In this document: piece by piece, positions 1 to 17,788 of the stretch
How the letters are laid out: the number at the start of each line of letters is the position of its first letter
Position numbering within the stretch: the stretch's first letter is position 1
Source: Linanthus parryae
Taxonomy: Eukaryota > Streptophyta > Magnoliopsida > Ericales > Polemoniaceae
Assembly (NCBI GenBank): GCA_023055425.1
Contig: JALGPY010000008.1
Coordinates: 18,883,359 to 18,947,358 of the forward strand
DNA: 64,000 nucleotides
Direction: 5' to 3'
Notes under the pieces: generated by a model
Databases searched by the model: none
Told to the model about the DNA's origin: nothing
What the model saw: only the letters and a program-made list of their open reading frames with translations
Program-made: the position numbers and the translations under genes

Positions 1-168
1 GATTTTTTAATAATTTTTTTACCGTGTTATAGAGTAATTTTTTTCTACAAAATCATAAATAGATTATCAAAAAATTGTATCATTTTGATATCGAAATTAC
101 CGGGTCAAAGTGACCCAATGAATAGTGGTAAAAGTCAGATGGAGAATAAATAACAAGGACGGAGTGAT
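1..168. repeat. Stowaway-like MITE remnant cut by the window edge
   Basis: An AT-rich stretch ends in GGACGGAGTGATAC, which resembles a Stowaway terminal inverted repeat. The inner part (about 70-115, ending in GGGTCAAAGTGAC) matches the inner part of the complete Stowaway-like element at 6505-6719. The other end lies outside the window, so the target duplication cannot be checked. Confidence 0.4.
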
Positions 169-977
169 ACTCTAGAAGTACATATATTAATGACAGACCC
201 GTCCCTATCATAAGGCCGGCTTTAAGGCTGCCTAGGGCCCCGAATGTGAGAGGGCTCCAAATTGTGACAACAAGGGTATTATGGTAAAATCATAGATAAA
301 AAGTCATGTGTAATTGTTTGTTTCTGGTGAAAACTCATACAGATCCTCAGTTTACCGTCCACGTGAAACGGTGAGATAGAGGAGACGTGTCTCTGATTCT
401 TCGCCGTCGATCTCTCGAAATTCCTTCTCTCTCGGATATTCTTCGCTCTCAATCTCTCAAGTCCCCTTCTCTCTCGTGGATGTTTCACCTTTTCTCATAA
501 TTTTTCGTTCTCTCAGTCTCTCCAATCTCCTTCTCTATCTCATATTTCTTTGTCTATGAATTACCCGGTCGATTCCAAATCACCATATGAAACTGCTATC
601 ATATCAAATCAAACTTCTCATATTTTGAAAGAAGACTTCCTTTCCGATTAGAATTGGTTTTGTGCAGGTATTTATACTAGGTCAGCGGTTCGATTGAATG
701 AGAAGTCGATCACTCCATCCATCCAATTTCGTATTCTCCAGTTTCTTTTAACAATATGTTTCTGTTTTTTCTTCTGTTACATAGGCTGATAGCCGATAGG
801 CACTCTTTTTTGTAGGAACTGCACAAAAGGTGTTCGAATCCACTGCGGCTGGGTCAATATTTTGGTACTTTTGAATACTTAAGTGTACTTTATGGAATTT
901 TTGTGGGTATCTTTTTTTATATATTTTTTTAATATTCGAATTGCTTCTTAGGTTTATTTCAACTGAATTTGATGTTG
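169..977. other. Intergenic DNA, no gene seen
   Basis: No reading frame resembles a known protein. Around 212-265 a run containing GGCCGGC, GGGCCCC and AGAGGGCTCC resembles degenerate ends of plant hAT-type repeats, but no second end was found. The rest is T-rich. Confidence 0.3.
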
Positions 978-1240
978 GGGTAAAAGACACTGACCACCCC
1001 TGAGTTTAGGCATAATTTCACGTCGCTACCCTGGATTTTGGATAAAGACATTGGGCACCTTTTAACGGAATATTCCTCGGACACTAAGCACCCTTCTGTC
1101 ATATTCTGTTAGAAAAGTGGTTGATTGATTTTTTTTCTGATCGTATTGTCCTTTGTGCTTTTTTCACTTTTATTTTCCTCTTTTCTCATCAAGAACACCA
1201 TGAACATCAAGAACATCTACCAAAACTATCAACAACACCA
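978..1240 (+). repeat. MULE-like terminal sequence, single end
   Basis: The sequence starts GGGTAAAAGACA and continues with pyrimidine-rich ACCCC blocks, then AACGGA and ACCCTTCTGTCA. This is the same order of motifs as the ends of the MULEs at 17446 and 19048. It also shares the following GAACACCATGAACATCAAG-type segment. No inverted partner with GTCTTTTACCC was found nearby, so this is a solo or truncated end. Confidence 0.4.
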
Positions 1241-2059
1241 AAACACTATGAACATCAAAATTCTGATTTGATGTCCCAAATTAAGGCATCTGAAAACCAA
1301 TTCAATGCTACAACCTAGTCGTTAGGTGGAGGGTTACAACACGCCACTGCAGGTGGGTGTTGGAGATTGTCGACTGTGGGTTTTGACAAGTATTGCCAAG
1401 ATCAGCAGATTCAATCTCCCTCTCTTCTATTTCGTCAATTCATTAAACAGTTACAAGAAAATTTCAGTATTGCCTATGACAATACAAGAAAATTTCTGAA
1501 GAAGGAATCATGGGTTTTGCACTTCATAGCCTGAAATCAAGGGAATTGACCACATAATGTGAAAGGGACAATCAAATCAAAGTAACCAAAACCCAGATGA
1601 AGAATTTTCAGTATATCTAATAGATATTATCTATAATGGGAACACAATATATAAAAAAGGTTTTCTTCTTTCTCAAAACCCAGATCGAAAAGCCAGCGTT
1701 TCAAATGAATCTTGACAGGTAGGTGGACAGGAGAACACAGAACAAGTTAATGCAAAAATTGCTAAACCAACAAAACACCCACAACGAAATAAACACGGCC
1801 TAATTCAACCACCAAAAATTAATAGTTATAAGAAGAAATAAATATTTTTCTCCCCTGTTCGCGGGTTAGGCGGTCTTCCTCTCCGAAAATTCTCCATGTC
1901 GCCTTGATTCTTGAAGTGGTGGAGCTTTTCGATTTTGCCGGCGCCAGATTTGCGCCGGAGTTTCTCCTTGTTCGCCGTCGAAAGCTGCTCGTTTCACCAC
2001 CTGTGAAGATGTAGATCGGTCGACTGTGAAGCTAAAACAGTGTTTTGATTCTAAGTTCG
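1241..2059. other. Intergenic DNA, no gene seen
   Basis: Only short open frames with no family resemblance. Around 1860-2060 the composition is more GC-rich and minus-strand codon-like, but I do not recognise a protein. Confidence 0.3.
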
Positions 2060-2338
2060 CCGGACTTTTGTCAACGGGGTTCAAATCTCAAATATACAAA
2101 CTACAAACCCCTTCACCGATCTTCCATGAGAAACACGATCCTAAATTTACAATCAAACATTTGTTGGAAACGTGAAAACCTATCAATCTAACGAAACTTG
2201 CGTGTTGTCTCCAGCACACAGTAGCAACAAGCATATCAGTAACATTGCAGGAGGATGTTGAGTTGTTTGGATTTTGTCATAGAGAAAATAGAAACATACC
2301 GGAGAAATACTTCTATTTAAAGGACCAAGCATTGGTCA
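2060..2338 (+). repeat. Dispersed repeat family R1, copy a
   Basis: Starts with CGGACTTTTGTCAACGGGG, then CAAATATACAAACTACAAAC, then CACCGATCTTCCATGAGAAA. It ends with a GGATGTTGAG, TTTGGATTT, ACTTCTATTTAAAGG, CCAAGCA block. The same order recurs at 4038, 5365 and (first half only) 8063. In this copy the TCCCACATTG element of copies b and c is lost. Origin unknown; no terminal repeats were recognised. Confidence 0.6.
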
Positions 2339-2372
2339 TTAGTGTAAGAATGAGATTAAAGATTGGGGTCTT

Positions 2373-2464
2373 TGCTACATTGCTATGAATGGATGCTGGC
2401 ATACCTGTAGTTTGAAAGGTAGGTATGTGAGTGTATGCCAGCACTCCTTCATAGCAATGAAGCA
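2373..2464 (+). ncRNA. Candidate MIRNA-like hairpin
   Basis: The 27-nt arm at 2378-2404 pairs with the 27-nt arm at 2433-2459 at 24 of 27 positions. The outer TGCT (2373-2376) and AGCA (2461-2464) extend the stem past a single mismatch. The loop is about 28 nt and can itself fold through CATACCT and AGGTATG. Length, few bulges and loop size fit a plant pre-miRNA. I do not recognise a known miRNA family in either arm. It lies just downstream of a TATA-like TATTTAAAGG in repeat copy R1a. A small inverted-repeat transposon remnant is the alternative. Confidence 0.4.
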
Positions 2465-3711
2465 CTCGTTCCAGCTGCAACAATTCATATTACCTTGCAT
2501 ATGATTATACAAACCTTTTCTTTTGTGCGAAGACTCAACACTTGAGTTATGGTAATTTTCAATTCATGATTTCTTTTGTGATTCTCTGACTGTTGTTTTT
2601 GTTGGTTAGTCTTGAACCTGTTGTCTTGTGATTCATTCTTTGACTAGAATAAACATTATTACTGTTTCGCTATTTGTCAGAAATAGCAAGAGTCATCAAG
2701 TCTCAGGCCGTCTACCAGAAACTAATTTAAGTTCCGGGGCAACCAGTTACATCCCACATCCTGAATTGTAAGATTTCATGAAAATCATCAGTAAGAACCC
2801 AAATCCAACTCGATAACAAGTAAAACATGAACAAGAAGGGCATGAGAAGTAGTCTGATAAGATAGTGAACGAAGGAGAAGCATAATCCGATGAACAACTG
2901 ATAAAAATGACACTATTCAGGAATGAGCTCTCTCTCTATCCTTTTCTTTTGGTTAGAGCTCTCTCTCTCACGATCATGTCAGAGAGCTCTAATGATTGAG
3001 AGATGCTAATAATATTGTCAGAACAATTAGAGCTCCTTATCATGGCATATTGAAAAGAGTGGGATATTTGTCTTTGGTTACTAAAGAATACAAATCGTTG
3101 TGTATCCTATGAGCCGGTTAAGAGCATCTAAAAGGCCAAGCCCGGTTGTTGTCTTAAATAAAAGATGTACTAAAGAGAATGTGACTTGTTGCATTTTGAT
3201 TCATTTTTCGATCGAGTTAGCTATTCTCTATTGAGCTTATATCACACTCCAACACACCCGGTTTGGTTGATTCACTAAAATATGAGGAAGGCCCTTGACA
3301 TAATAGAGTCACACTCAACGTAAAGGAGTATGACTAAAGAGAAGAGCTAGCTCAAGAGAAGGAAACAAAGATATAGAACTCCTTGACGTTGATGCTTCTT
3401 GTTGGGACAAAAAATGGTTTAGAACCATATTTTTTCCTGTCATTTGTTTTTGACTTTGGCATTGATTGATCTTAGTTTCAATCTTTTTTGAAGGGCTCTT
3501 CAAGTAACCTCAAATATTGCCGTGTATGCCCAACCCCGTTCTTTTCGGTTCTTTAGCTACTGCTTTGCCATGAATGTTGAGTTAATTCAGTAAATAGAGC
3601 CCGGGACAAACACTCATCAAGCAAGAAAAAAAAAGTTCAATTTTCTGGTACAAGAAGAATCTAAAAAAGTTATTGTATGCAAGATTTCAGGATGTTCTTG
3701 GGTCTTTTGGT
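2465..3711. other. Intergenic DNA, no gene seen
   Basis: No protein-like frame and no clear repeat boundary. A CT-rich patch (repeated GAGCTCTCTCTCT) lies near 2925-2990. Confidence 0.3.
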
Positions 3712-4316
3712 GCAAGGTCTTCGTGGAATCGGATGATTGTCAATATTCAGCAGCTAAGTGTTAGAAATGCAAGTTCTAATCTAAAGAACTCCAACACCAA
3801 GTCATAAAAACGGCCACGGACGGGCAGAGGGAAGGGAACTCGCAAAATTATTCCCTTCTGTATTAATTACTACTATCTCACAAGTATTGCAGTATATACT
3901 GCTCATCCTTTTCCTCTCACCCCTACTTCCATTTTGACTCTCTCATTTGCTTACCAGGTTTAGATCACAATTTTTTTATCTTTATGAATGGCTAAATAAT
4001 TTTAAACAGTTGGAATTTATCCACCTCAAGTGTCCATAACAGCGGACTCGATAGCGTTTCAAATCTCAAATATACAAACTACAAGCCCCTTCACCGATCT
4101 TCAATGAGAAGTGTAAACCTGAATTCGCAAGAAACCATGTGATGGAAACGTTGCAACCTATCAATCCAATAAAACTTGCGTGTCTCCTGCAGATAATAGC
4201 AATAAGCATTATAACAACATAGCTGGAGGATGTTGAGATGTTTGGATTTCATCCCACATTGTTAAACATCCAAACATACTGGATAAATACTTCTATATAA
4301 TACACCAAGCACTTAT
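3712..4316 (+). repeat. Dispersed repeat family R1, copy b (long form)
   Basis: From about 4038 this matches copy a. The upstream part (3712-4037) matches the region before copy d (7640-8062) through shared blocks such as GCAAGTTCTAAT, CCAAGTCAT, AACGGCCA and TGTCCATAACA. Copies b and d therefore descend from a unit of at least 0.6 kb. Confidence 0.55.
4251..4300 (+). promoter_or_regulatory. snRNA-type USE plus TATA box in repeat copy b
   Basis: ATCCCACATTG at 4251-4261 is one base from the plant snRNA upstream sequence element RTCCCACATCG. CTATATAA at 4293-4300 follows after 31 bp, close to the USE-TATA spacing known for Pol II-type plant snRNA genes. The sequence downstream does not match U1, U2, U4, U5 or U6 starts that I know. 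It may drive an unrecognised small RNA or be a relic. Confidence 0.35.
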
Positions 4317-5034
4317 TGAATTTACTCATGTCCTCCCTGACCAGTTTTGTCTCCAGTGTCGCAACACATTGCATATGAATCTGCAGAAGTCTTTCGGTAG
4401 ATTTGTTTGTAACGTGTTAGGACATTAGGACATAATGAAGACGACGTAAATTTAATCTTAAAACCATTGTCACAGGAACACACGTGTAACAAAACACCTC
4501 CATAAATTTTTTGAGGGGCTCTATAAAGGAGATTCGGTATCTGATCAAGAACATGAAGGAGTTCTGGTGGTGTTCTTGTTGTGTTTTGGTAGTTGATTAG
4601 TCAAATCTGAACTTAATCTTACTAAATCTAGTAAGTTGAGCATGTTCTTCTGTTTATGTTCCTACATCTGTTCTTCTGTTTATGTTCTTGTGATAACCAT
4701 CATATAGCCATAAATGAAGTGACAACATCATATAGCCATAAAAGAAGGTAAATGCAACAATATACCGCAAGGCATTATCCTAATTCCTCTCTTGCTAAAC
4801 AGTGTCACGAATTCTGTCACTTGGGAAATGTTTTGCTGCAAATTTCTTTGGCCAAAACATAATGTAGGAACTTATACGCAGCCAGTTTTTAGTATGAAAA
4901 AGTTCCGTCGAAAGGCACTTTAACTGCCTTTATTATATTAGTGAGTTTATTTCAATTGTTGTTGCAGGTAGCTGATGCTCACGAATTTTGATAGTTATTG
5001 TTGGTAAAGTCACACATCTTTCCGACTTTGTAAA
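4317..5034. other. Intergenic DNA, no gene seen
   Basis: No protein-like frame. A short direct repeat of about 22 bp containing ACATCATATAGCCATAAA occurs near 4700-4745, and CTGTTTATGTTC is repeated near 4650-4690. Confidence 0.3.
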
Positions 5035-5390
5035 CTCTCCATATGACTGTCGATACAAGTCATTTTTTGCAGCCTTCAGTAAGTTTATGATTCTTTGTTC
5101 ATCTCTATAGATAGTACACCTAGCAACTAACTGCGATGGTAAGTTACATGATTCGATTCTCCAGCTGAGGACACGTTCTGTTTCTCGCACTATTATCTTG
5201 CCAAGACTTTAAAATTTGTAGTACACTTAACTTTTTCTAGTTATGCAGATATATACTCAGCTTACAAAGGAGAGAATCTGTGGAAACCTTTTTAGATGTC
5301 TGCTATGTTTGCAGTGTTTTATACCCACATGATGGTTTCCATCTGATGGATAGCAAGCATATTGAATAGTCATGAGAAATATGAACCTAA
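5035..5390 (+). repeat. Duplicated segment R2, copy 1
   Basis: This stretch reappears at about 6065-6468 with the same order of blocks, for example GATACAAGTCATTTTTTGCA, GTTACATGATTCGATTCTC, TTATGCAGATATATACTC and GATAGCAAGCATATTGAATA. The second copy has an extra stretch of about 50 bp after AGTAAGTTTAT. No conserved reading frame was seen. Confidence 0.6.
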
Positions 5391-5584
5391 ATTTACAAGC
5401 AACAATGTGTTGGAAAACGTTGAAAACCTATCAATCCAACGAAACTTGTATGTTGTCTCCAGCATAGTAGCAATAAGCATTTCAACAACATAGCGGGAGG
5501 ATGATTAGATGTTTGGATTTCGTCCCACATTGAGAAAAATATTAAATGACTGGAGCAATACTTTTATATACTTGACCAAGCACC
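5365..5584 (+). repeat. Dispersed repeat family R1, copy c
   Basis: Matches copies a and b from the CATGAGAAATATGAACC block through the CTTGACCAAGCAC end. Its 3' edge abuts the MITE at 5585. Confidence 0.55.
5522..5570 (+). promoter_or_regulatory. snRNA-type USE plus TATA box in repeat copy c
   Basis: GTCCCACATTG at 5522-5532 fits the plant USE consensus except one base. TTTATATA at 5563-5570 follows after 30 bp, as in copy b. Conservation of both boxes and their spacing in two diverged copies is the main support. Confidence 0.35.
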
Positions 5585-5968
5585 GAGCCTGTTTGGTATC
5601 AGCTGAAAATCTCAATAATCAGTTAAAAATAATTTGAAAAGAAAATTTAACTTAACTGATAATCACAATCTGTTTGGTATGAGCTCGGACTACAGATCAC
5701 TAAGTTGATCCATTTGACAAAATTTAAAGAGCTCTAAAGTCAAGCAATTGAATACACATGTTTATAACTGAATTGTGATTATGCTAATGTAAAAAATTAT
5801 CAAAATTATTTTTTTAGAGATTTTAAGCTGCATAATCCCCAATTTTGGAGATTCTACAATTGCACAGAGATTATTTTAATCTGCAGATTATCAGATTAAA
5901 ATTTGCAGGCATAACAAACAAGATTGTTGAAAAGATTTGGATTAAAATCAGCGATACCAAACATGCCC
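5585..5968. mobile_element. MITE with Tourist/PIF-like ends
   Basis: The left end reads GAGCCTGTTTGGTATCAGCT. The right end, read in reverse complement, begins GGGCATGTTTGGTATCGCTG. The interior is AT-rich with no coding capacity. The right flank is TAA but the left flank is ACC, so the target duplication is not confirmed and the left end may have decayed. Confidence 0.55.
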
Positions 5969-6064
5969 TAATGAAAACCATACTTGCCTTGACAGAGTCA
6001 ATTTTGTCCTATGTGTCGCAATAAGTTGTAACATCATATACGGATATACCCATAAAAGAAGGTA

Positions 6065-6468
6065 CATGAAACTCTCTATATGACTATCGATACAAGTCAT
6101 TTTTTGCAGCCTTCAGTAAGTTTATCTTCTGTTAATAAAATGATTCTCTCTTTTATGGATACTTGTGGAGGATAATGAATATTTGTTCATCTCTATGTAT
6201 ATTACACCTAGCAACTAATTGCGATAGTAAGTTACATGATTCGATTCTCCTGCTGCGGACACTTTCTGTTTCTCACACTATTATCTTGTCAAGACTTCGA
6301 AATTTGTAGTACACTTAATTTTTTCTAGTTATGCAGATATATACTCGCTTACGAAGGAGAGAATCTGTAGAAACCTTTTTACATGTCTGCTATATTTGCT
6401 GCGTTTTATACCCACATGAGGGTTCCATCTGATCGATAGCAAGCATATTGAATAGTCGTGTAGGACTA
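6065..6468 (+). repeat. Duplicated segment R2, copy 2
   Basis: Second copy of the segment at 5035-5390, with an insertion of about 50 bp (TTCTGTTAATAAAATGATTC and following) after the AGTAAGTTTAT block. Confidence 0.6.
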
Positions 6469-6504
6469 ACTATCAGACTACTGCAATGCCAATTTTGATT
6501 TGTA

Positions 6505-6719
6505 CTACCTCTGTTTCGCCTGTTTCAGCTTATTTCACTTTTTGTCACTATTCACTGGGTTACTTTCATCCGGTGATTGCATGGTGTTATAGAGGAAAGT
6601 TTATTCTAAAATACCATGAAAAAATTGTTAAAAAATTACATCGTTTTGGTACCCAAATCACCAAGTCAAAGTGACTCAGTTACGGGTTAAAAAGTCAAAC
6701 GCAGACGAAACGGAGGTAG
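6505..6719. mobile_element. Stowaway-like MITE
   Basis: Terminal inverted repeats CTACCTCTGTTTCG (left) and CTACCTCCGTTTCG (right, reverse complement) enclose 215 bp and are flanked by TA at 6503-6504 and 6720-6721. The CTNCCTC(C/T)GTTTC end and TA target fit the Stowaway (Tc1/mariner) class. Relatives are the fragments at 1-168 and about 63250-63340. Confidence 0.75.
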
Positions 6720-6721
6720 TA

Positions 6722-7639
6722 TTAGTTTGTTCGTATTTATTAGCCGTCTCTGTCGTCTTAAATTGCGGAGTTAGTTTATCATGACCTGAATGAATGGTGA
6801 AGGTCTGAAGGGTGATTTGGAAATAGGCTGCCCTTGCCTTTAGGGGTGCGTACATGGTAAACCACACACGTGTGCAATAGCTTGGAAACAACACAGATAA
6901 TGATACGGCCCTCAAAATGGTACACTGCAGTAGTAGCTCAAGTTGCAAATGTTGTGGAAAATCCACTAAAAGATAAACAATTTCAGAATTATGGTTAGTC
7001 ACAACAAAATTGATAAATTCAGAAAATAAATAGAGAATAATATGAAGAAGAAGAAATAAAAACTTATCGAATAATGGAAGATGACGAGATTGTTGGTGTA
7101 GGCTAAGGCGGTCCAGGACCTATCTTTAGCATAGCAATTTCCCCCACTATACGGTGCAAAATAGGATACACGGAAATGCTACCCACCGATACAATGCCTA
7201 CCACGGTGGAGAAGAACAAGATTGCACTTCATGATTTCTCCTAAATTATAACCCAACCCGGACATAGGATAAGGATGGAAGAAGAGAGACACAAATCTGA
7301 AAACTTAAATTGACACAATAGACATACTTGTATTTATAGGAACCAAGGGGTGCTTGAAGGAAAAGACACTATGAAAAACACAATTGTTGTAAAGGTTACA
7401 ACTATTTGAAACAAGACAACTTTTCAAAAAAAACACAAATATAAATTAAAACATAAAAAAAAATATTTTGAAACTTTTATACAACAGCAAACTCCTTGAT
7501 AAGATACGTGGAGGAGGAGACTTAGACATCTATTACTAACTTACAAATATGACTTCATAGTTACTCATCAGCTAATGCACTGAAAATATAGTATGGAAGA
7601 GGGAGGCATAATTTGGACGTGTTTCTTGGGACACTCTCT
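6722..7639. other. Intergenic DNA, no gene seen
   Basis: Only short frames without family resemblance. AT-rich from about 7370. Confidence 0.3.
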
Positions 7640-8217
7640 TTTGCAAGGACTTTGTAGAATCACTGGGATCTCGAATTCATTACTGTCAAAGATAGGGATT
7701 TGCCTATCCATCGCCACCGCCTCATTTTCTCTGTAATTTCTGCTTAATTGACACCAGTTGTATTGTCAGTAATCCGCAGTTATACATTGGAAAGACAAGT
7801 TCTAATGAATGTTCCAACCAAGTCATGGAAACGGCCATGAACTCAAAAGAATCATTCCCGTTTGTATTATTATGTGTTTGTCCAGAAGTATCCCAATATA
7901 TTTTTCTTCAACCTTGTACTTACCAGCTTCTCATATCTTTTTCTCGCCTCTACTTCCGGTTAGTTTCTCTCCTTTCTTGCCCGGCTTTAGATCATACATT
8001 TTCATCTTAGTGAAGGGCTAAATATGTTTCTAACTATTTTAAATCATCCACCTCATGTGTCCATAACAACGGACTTGATAGTGTTTCAAATCTCAAATAT
8101 ACAAACTACAAACCCCTTCACCGATCTTCCATGAGAAATACGAAGCTAAAGTTTCAAGCAACCATGAGTTGGAAACGTTGACAACCTATCAAGCCAACGA
8201 AACTTGCGTGTTGGGTC
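7640..8217 (+). repeat. Dispersed repeat family R1, copy d (long form, truncated 3' end)
   Basis: 7640-8062 matches the upstream half of copy b, and 8063-8217 matches the first half of copies a-c up to GAAACTTGCGTGTTG. The part that carries the USE and TATA boxes in copies b and c is missing; the sequence changes at GGGTCAGCG. Confidence 0.55.
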
Positions 8218-8229
8218 AGCGAATGTGAA

Positions 8230-8309
8230 TCATTATGTCTCGTGACATCCAGTACGAACCTGGTGAACTCAAGGTTCAAGGTTCGTATGCAATGCACGAG
8301 ACATTATGA
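8230..8309 (+). ncRNA. Hairpin, possible small-RNA precursor
   Basis: TCATTATGTCTCGTG (8230-8244) pairs with CACGAGACATTATGA (8295-8309) with one mismatch. Inside a 7-nt internal loop, TACGAACCT pairs perfectly with AGGTTCGTA. It begins exactly where repeat copy R1d breaks off. It could be a pre-miRNA-like fold or a tiny inverted-repeat element; no known family is recognised. Confidence 0.3.
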
Positions 8310-10198
8310 ACACTTGGTGTGCGCAATTTGACATAATGAACCACTAGGCAGCAGAGGATGCTACCGTAGATGTAGTTAAGTTCATTTTCTTACTTTCTAC
8401 AATAAACAATACTCAAGAAGTACATATATTAATGATGTGATGTTATAAGAAGTGCTGTACTATTACAACTCACCTACCGTGAGGAGATGCAATCAAATGA
8501 GGTACCTAACATTCCTATATGACATCTTCAGTCTATTTAGTTTCATTCTTGTACTACCACTCATCAAGTGTCACATAGTGAAGAGATATCTCAGGAGGAG
8601 GCAACGTCTGATATAGAACCTCATTTGATTGCATCTCTAACGGTACTTCTCTTTTTGGCCCCTTCACATTATGTTCAAACCAGCCAAGACAAAAGTGACT
8701 AAAACCGGTTAAGTCGTTAGGATTCACTTACAGGGTTCCAACCCAGATAAGTGTATGGAAACCTCCGAAAGTCATCTGGCTCAGGTAGATATAGAGGGGG
8801 CTGGGGCCATCTACAAGATCATTTCTTAGAATAAACAAGCCAAAGTGAGAGTTTTGGCAGCTAAGAGTGTAGTAGTGGTTTTGTCCCACACCACCACCTA
8901 CAGACGCCAGTGAGAGAGCGAGCCTCAACTATGAAATGTATCATCTTTTGGCTCCTGTAGATAGCCAAAGGCGCGGTTCAATTTCCCAAAAATAGTAACG
9001 ATTTGCATCTTTAAAGTCGATCTTATAATTTCTAATTTCTTCTTTTGATGAACACATCAAGCTCTGTCATGTCAACTTTTTGTTTCTCTTAGATACATCT
9101 AACGTGAAAGTTAATTTGCAATTCAGAAGAGAGGAAAGAAGAATGTCGAAGGTGGTGATACTGACTGATAACCCAGTTGAAGATCATTCTCCATCCTGAA
9201 ACGAGTCTACCAGCCGCAGCTGTGAAGAATCAGCAAATTTGAGCACAATTAGAGAAATTAACTAACACAGATTCTGATGAGCATCAGGAAGGTATCACTA
9301 CCTTATCATTGGATACCGATGAATCTGGAAAATGTGAGTCCGTGATGCAATGGCATTGTTAACCTGAAAATTAACTTTCTCGAGCTGTTCTTAAGCAGAC
9401 GGGAAGGAGGCCAACTTAGCTTTTCAGGTTAATGAACGCAAAAATAATGACTGTAAAACACCCAACTCATGAATGCAATCTTTCGGATGTGAAACGTACA
9501 AGTGAATCTGAAGTGATTTGAGCATTTTATCCGAGAAGTTAATAGACCCAATTGCTGACGCACAAGGTGAAGACACGATATAATCTTCTGAGGTAGTTAG
9601 AAGCACAAAATCACGAAAGGATCTTCCAGAGAGCGGAAAATCCGATGGACAAAGTGATGAGCTTCACGAGGGAATTCATCACGATGATGATGAACATTTC
9701 ACCAGCGGGAACTTCTCTCGATGGATTATGTTTTTGTCATACTTTCACCAATTATGTAATATTGCAGTGTAGTTTAGCAATTTCATACTACTTGTAATAG
9801 TTAAGGACAATTTGAATATCTAAGTATGATTTTGGTAACTTCTACTATATGTAGTCTCATAGACGAAAATCCGTCCCAGTTCAACAATCAAAAGGACTAT
9901 TCCACATCAAGCAGTGGGATTAATGGCCGATGGTTAATAATAATACTTTTAACAATGTCATCATGACAATTCTTTATTGCATCACTGAACTAGACTCAAT
10001 TCGACAAAAAGATAGGACTTACAGTCGAGCAAAATCAATGCCGGAGGAAGGTTAATAATAATAATAATAATTTTAACAATGTTTTGAGACAAAACAAATG
10101 AGCCAAAATGTTAAAACATGTTCTCAGGTGCCCAAGTCCATGTCAAAAAGCCGCTTCATGAAGAGTGCAGCTTCTAAATTAAGCTGTTGATTTTGTCA
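8310..10198. other. Intergenic DNA, no gene seen
   Basis: No protein-like frame of useful length. A start codon near 9143 opens a frame that stops after 18 codons. An AAT microsatellite lies near 10050-10070. The last part should contain the 3' UTR of the adenylate kinase gene. Confidence 0.3.
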
Positions 10199-17073
<6,875 letters not shown>

Positions 17074-17436
17074 TGTCGACGACCTCTCTGGTGCTAGTCT
17101 AGGGTTTTTCTCTCTCTAAGTTGTCGCCTGAAGAAGAAGAGACTGTTTCTAGAGAGAGAGAGAGACGGGTTTGTCTGGAATAGCTTGAACTTCGAAGCAG
17201 CAGAGTCTTGTTCCAGGTTCATCTGTTGGTAAATTGACTATTATATCCTTCTTCTTTATTCCGAACTGCAAAGTTGGGCCAATTTTGATGATCATACTTG
17301 AGGGTTTTGGGCTTTTTGCTTTATGGGCTATTTTCTCTTTTTTAGGAATCTGATGTAAACACAACCTAACAAGTAAGGAATACCACAAAAGTGGCCCAGA
17401 AAAACAAGAATCTGCATTAAATTTCGGAGGCCGTGT
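17074..17436 (-). promoter_or_regulatory. ADK 5' UTR and promoter region
   Basis: Upstream of the ADK start (minus strand) lies an AAACCCTAG telo-box-like motif near 17100-17108 and a GA-rich stretch at 17152-17165, typical of plant 5' leaders. From 17105 outward the sequence is present again at 24884 because the local tandem duplication begins inside this leader. The transcription start cannot be placed. Confidence 0.5.
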
Positions 17437-17445
17437 TTTAAATTA

Positions 17446-17746
17446 GGGTGAAAGACAAAAACCACCCCTTGAGTATGGGTTATATACAAAAAAAACCATA
17501 TTGTTCGGGGATATACAAAAACTGCCCTTGTCAGACACAAAAACACCCCTGTCAGTGACGGACGTAAGACAAATATCACCCTTCTGTTAATGTCAGCAAG
17601 TAGAGGGTGCAATATGACCTTTTAATGACCATTTTACCCTTAATTGTGTTTTTGTGTTTATTTTGTTGTTGTTTTAGGTGTTTAAAGTGTTCTTGAACAC
17701 AGTTCTTAGGGTTCTTGAACACCACCTCCAAATCCCCACCACCGCC

Positions 17747-17788
<42 letters not shown>

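Noticed and set aside
821..850. tRNA-like T-arm (GTTCGAATCC)
   Set aside because: The preceding sequence cannot form acceptor, D and anticodon arms at the right spacing.
17748..17786. CRISPR-like or functional meaning of the CAA run
   Set aside because: It is a simple trinucleotide microsatellite whose length differs between the two units.
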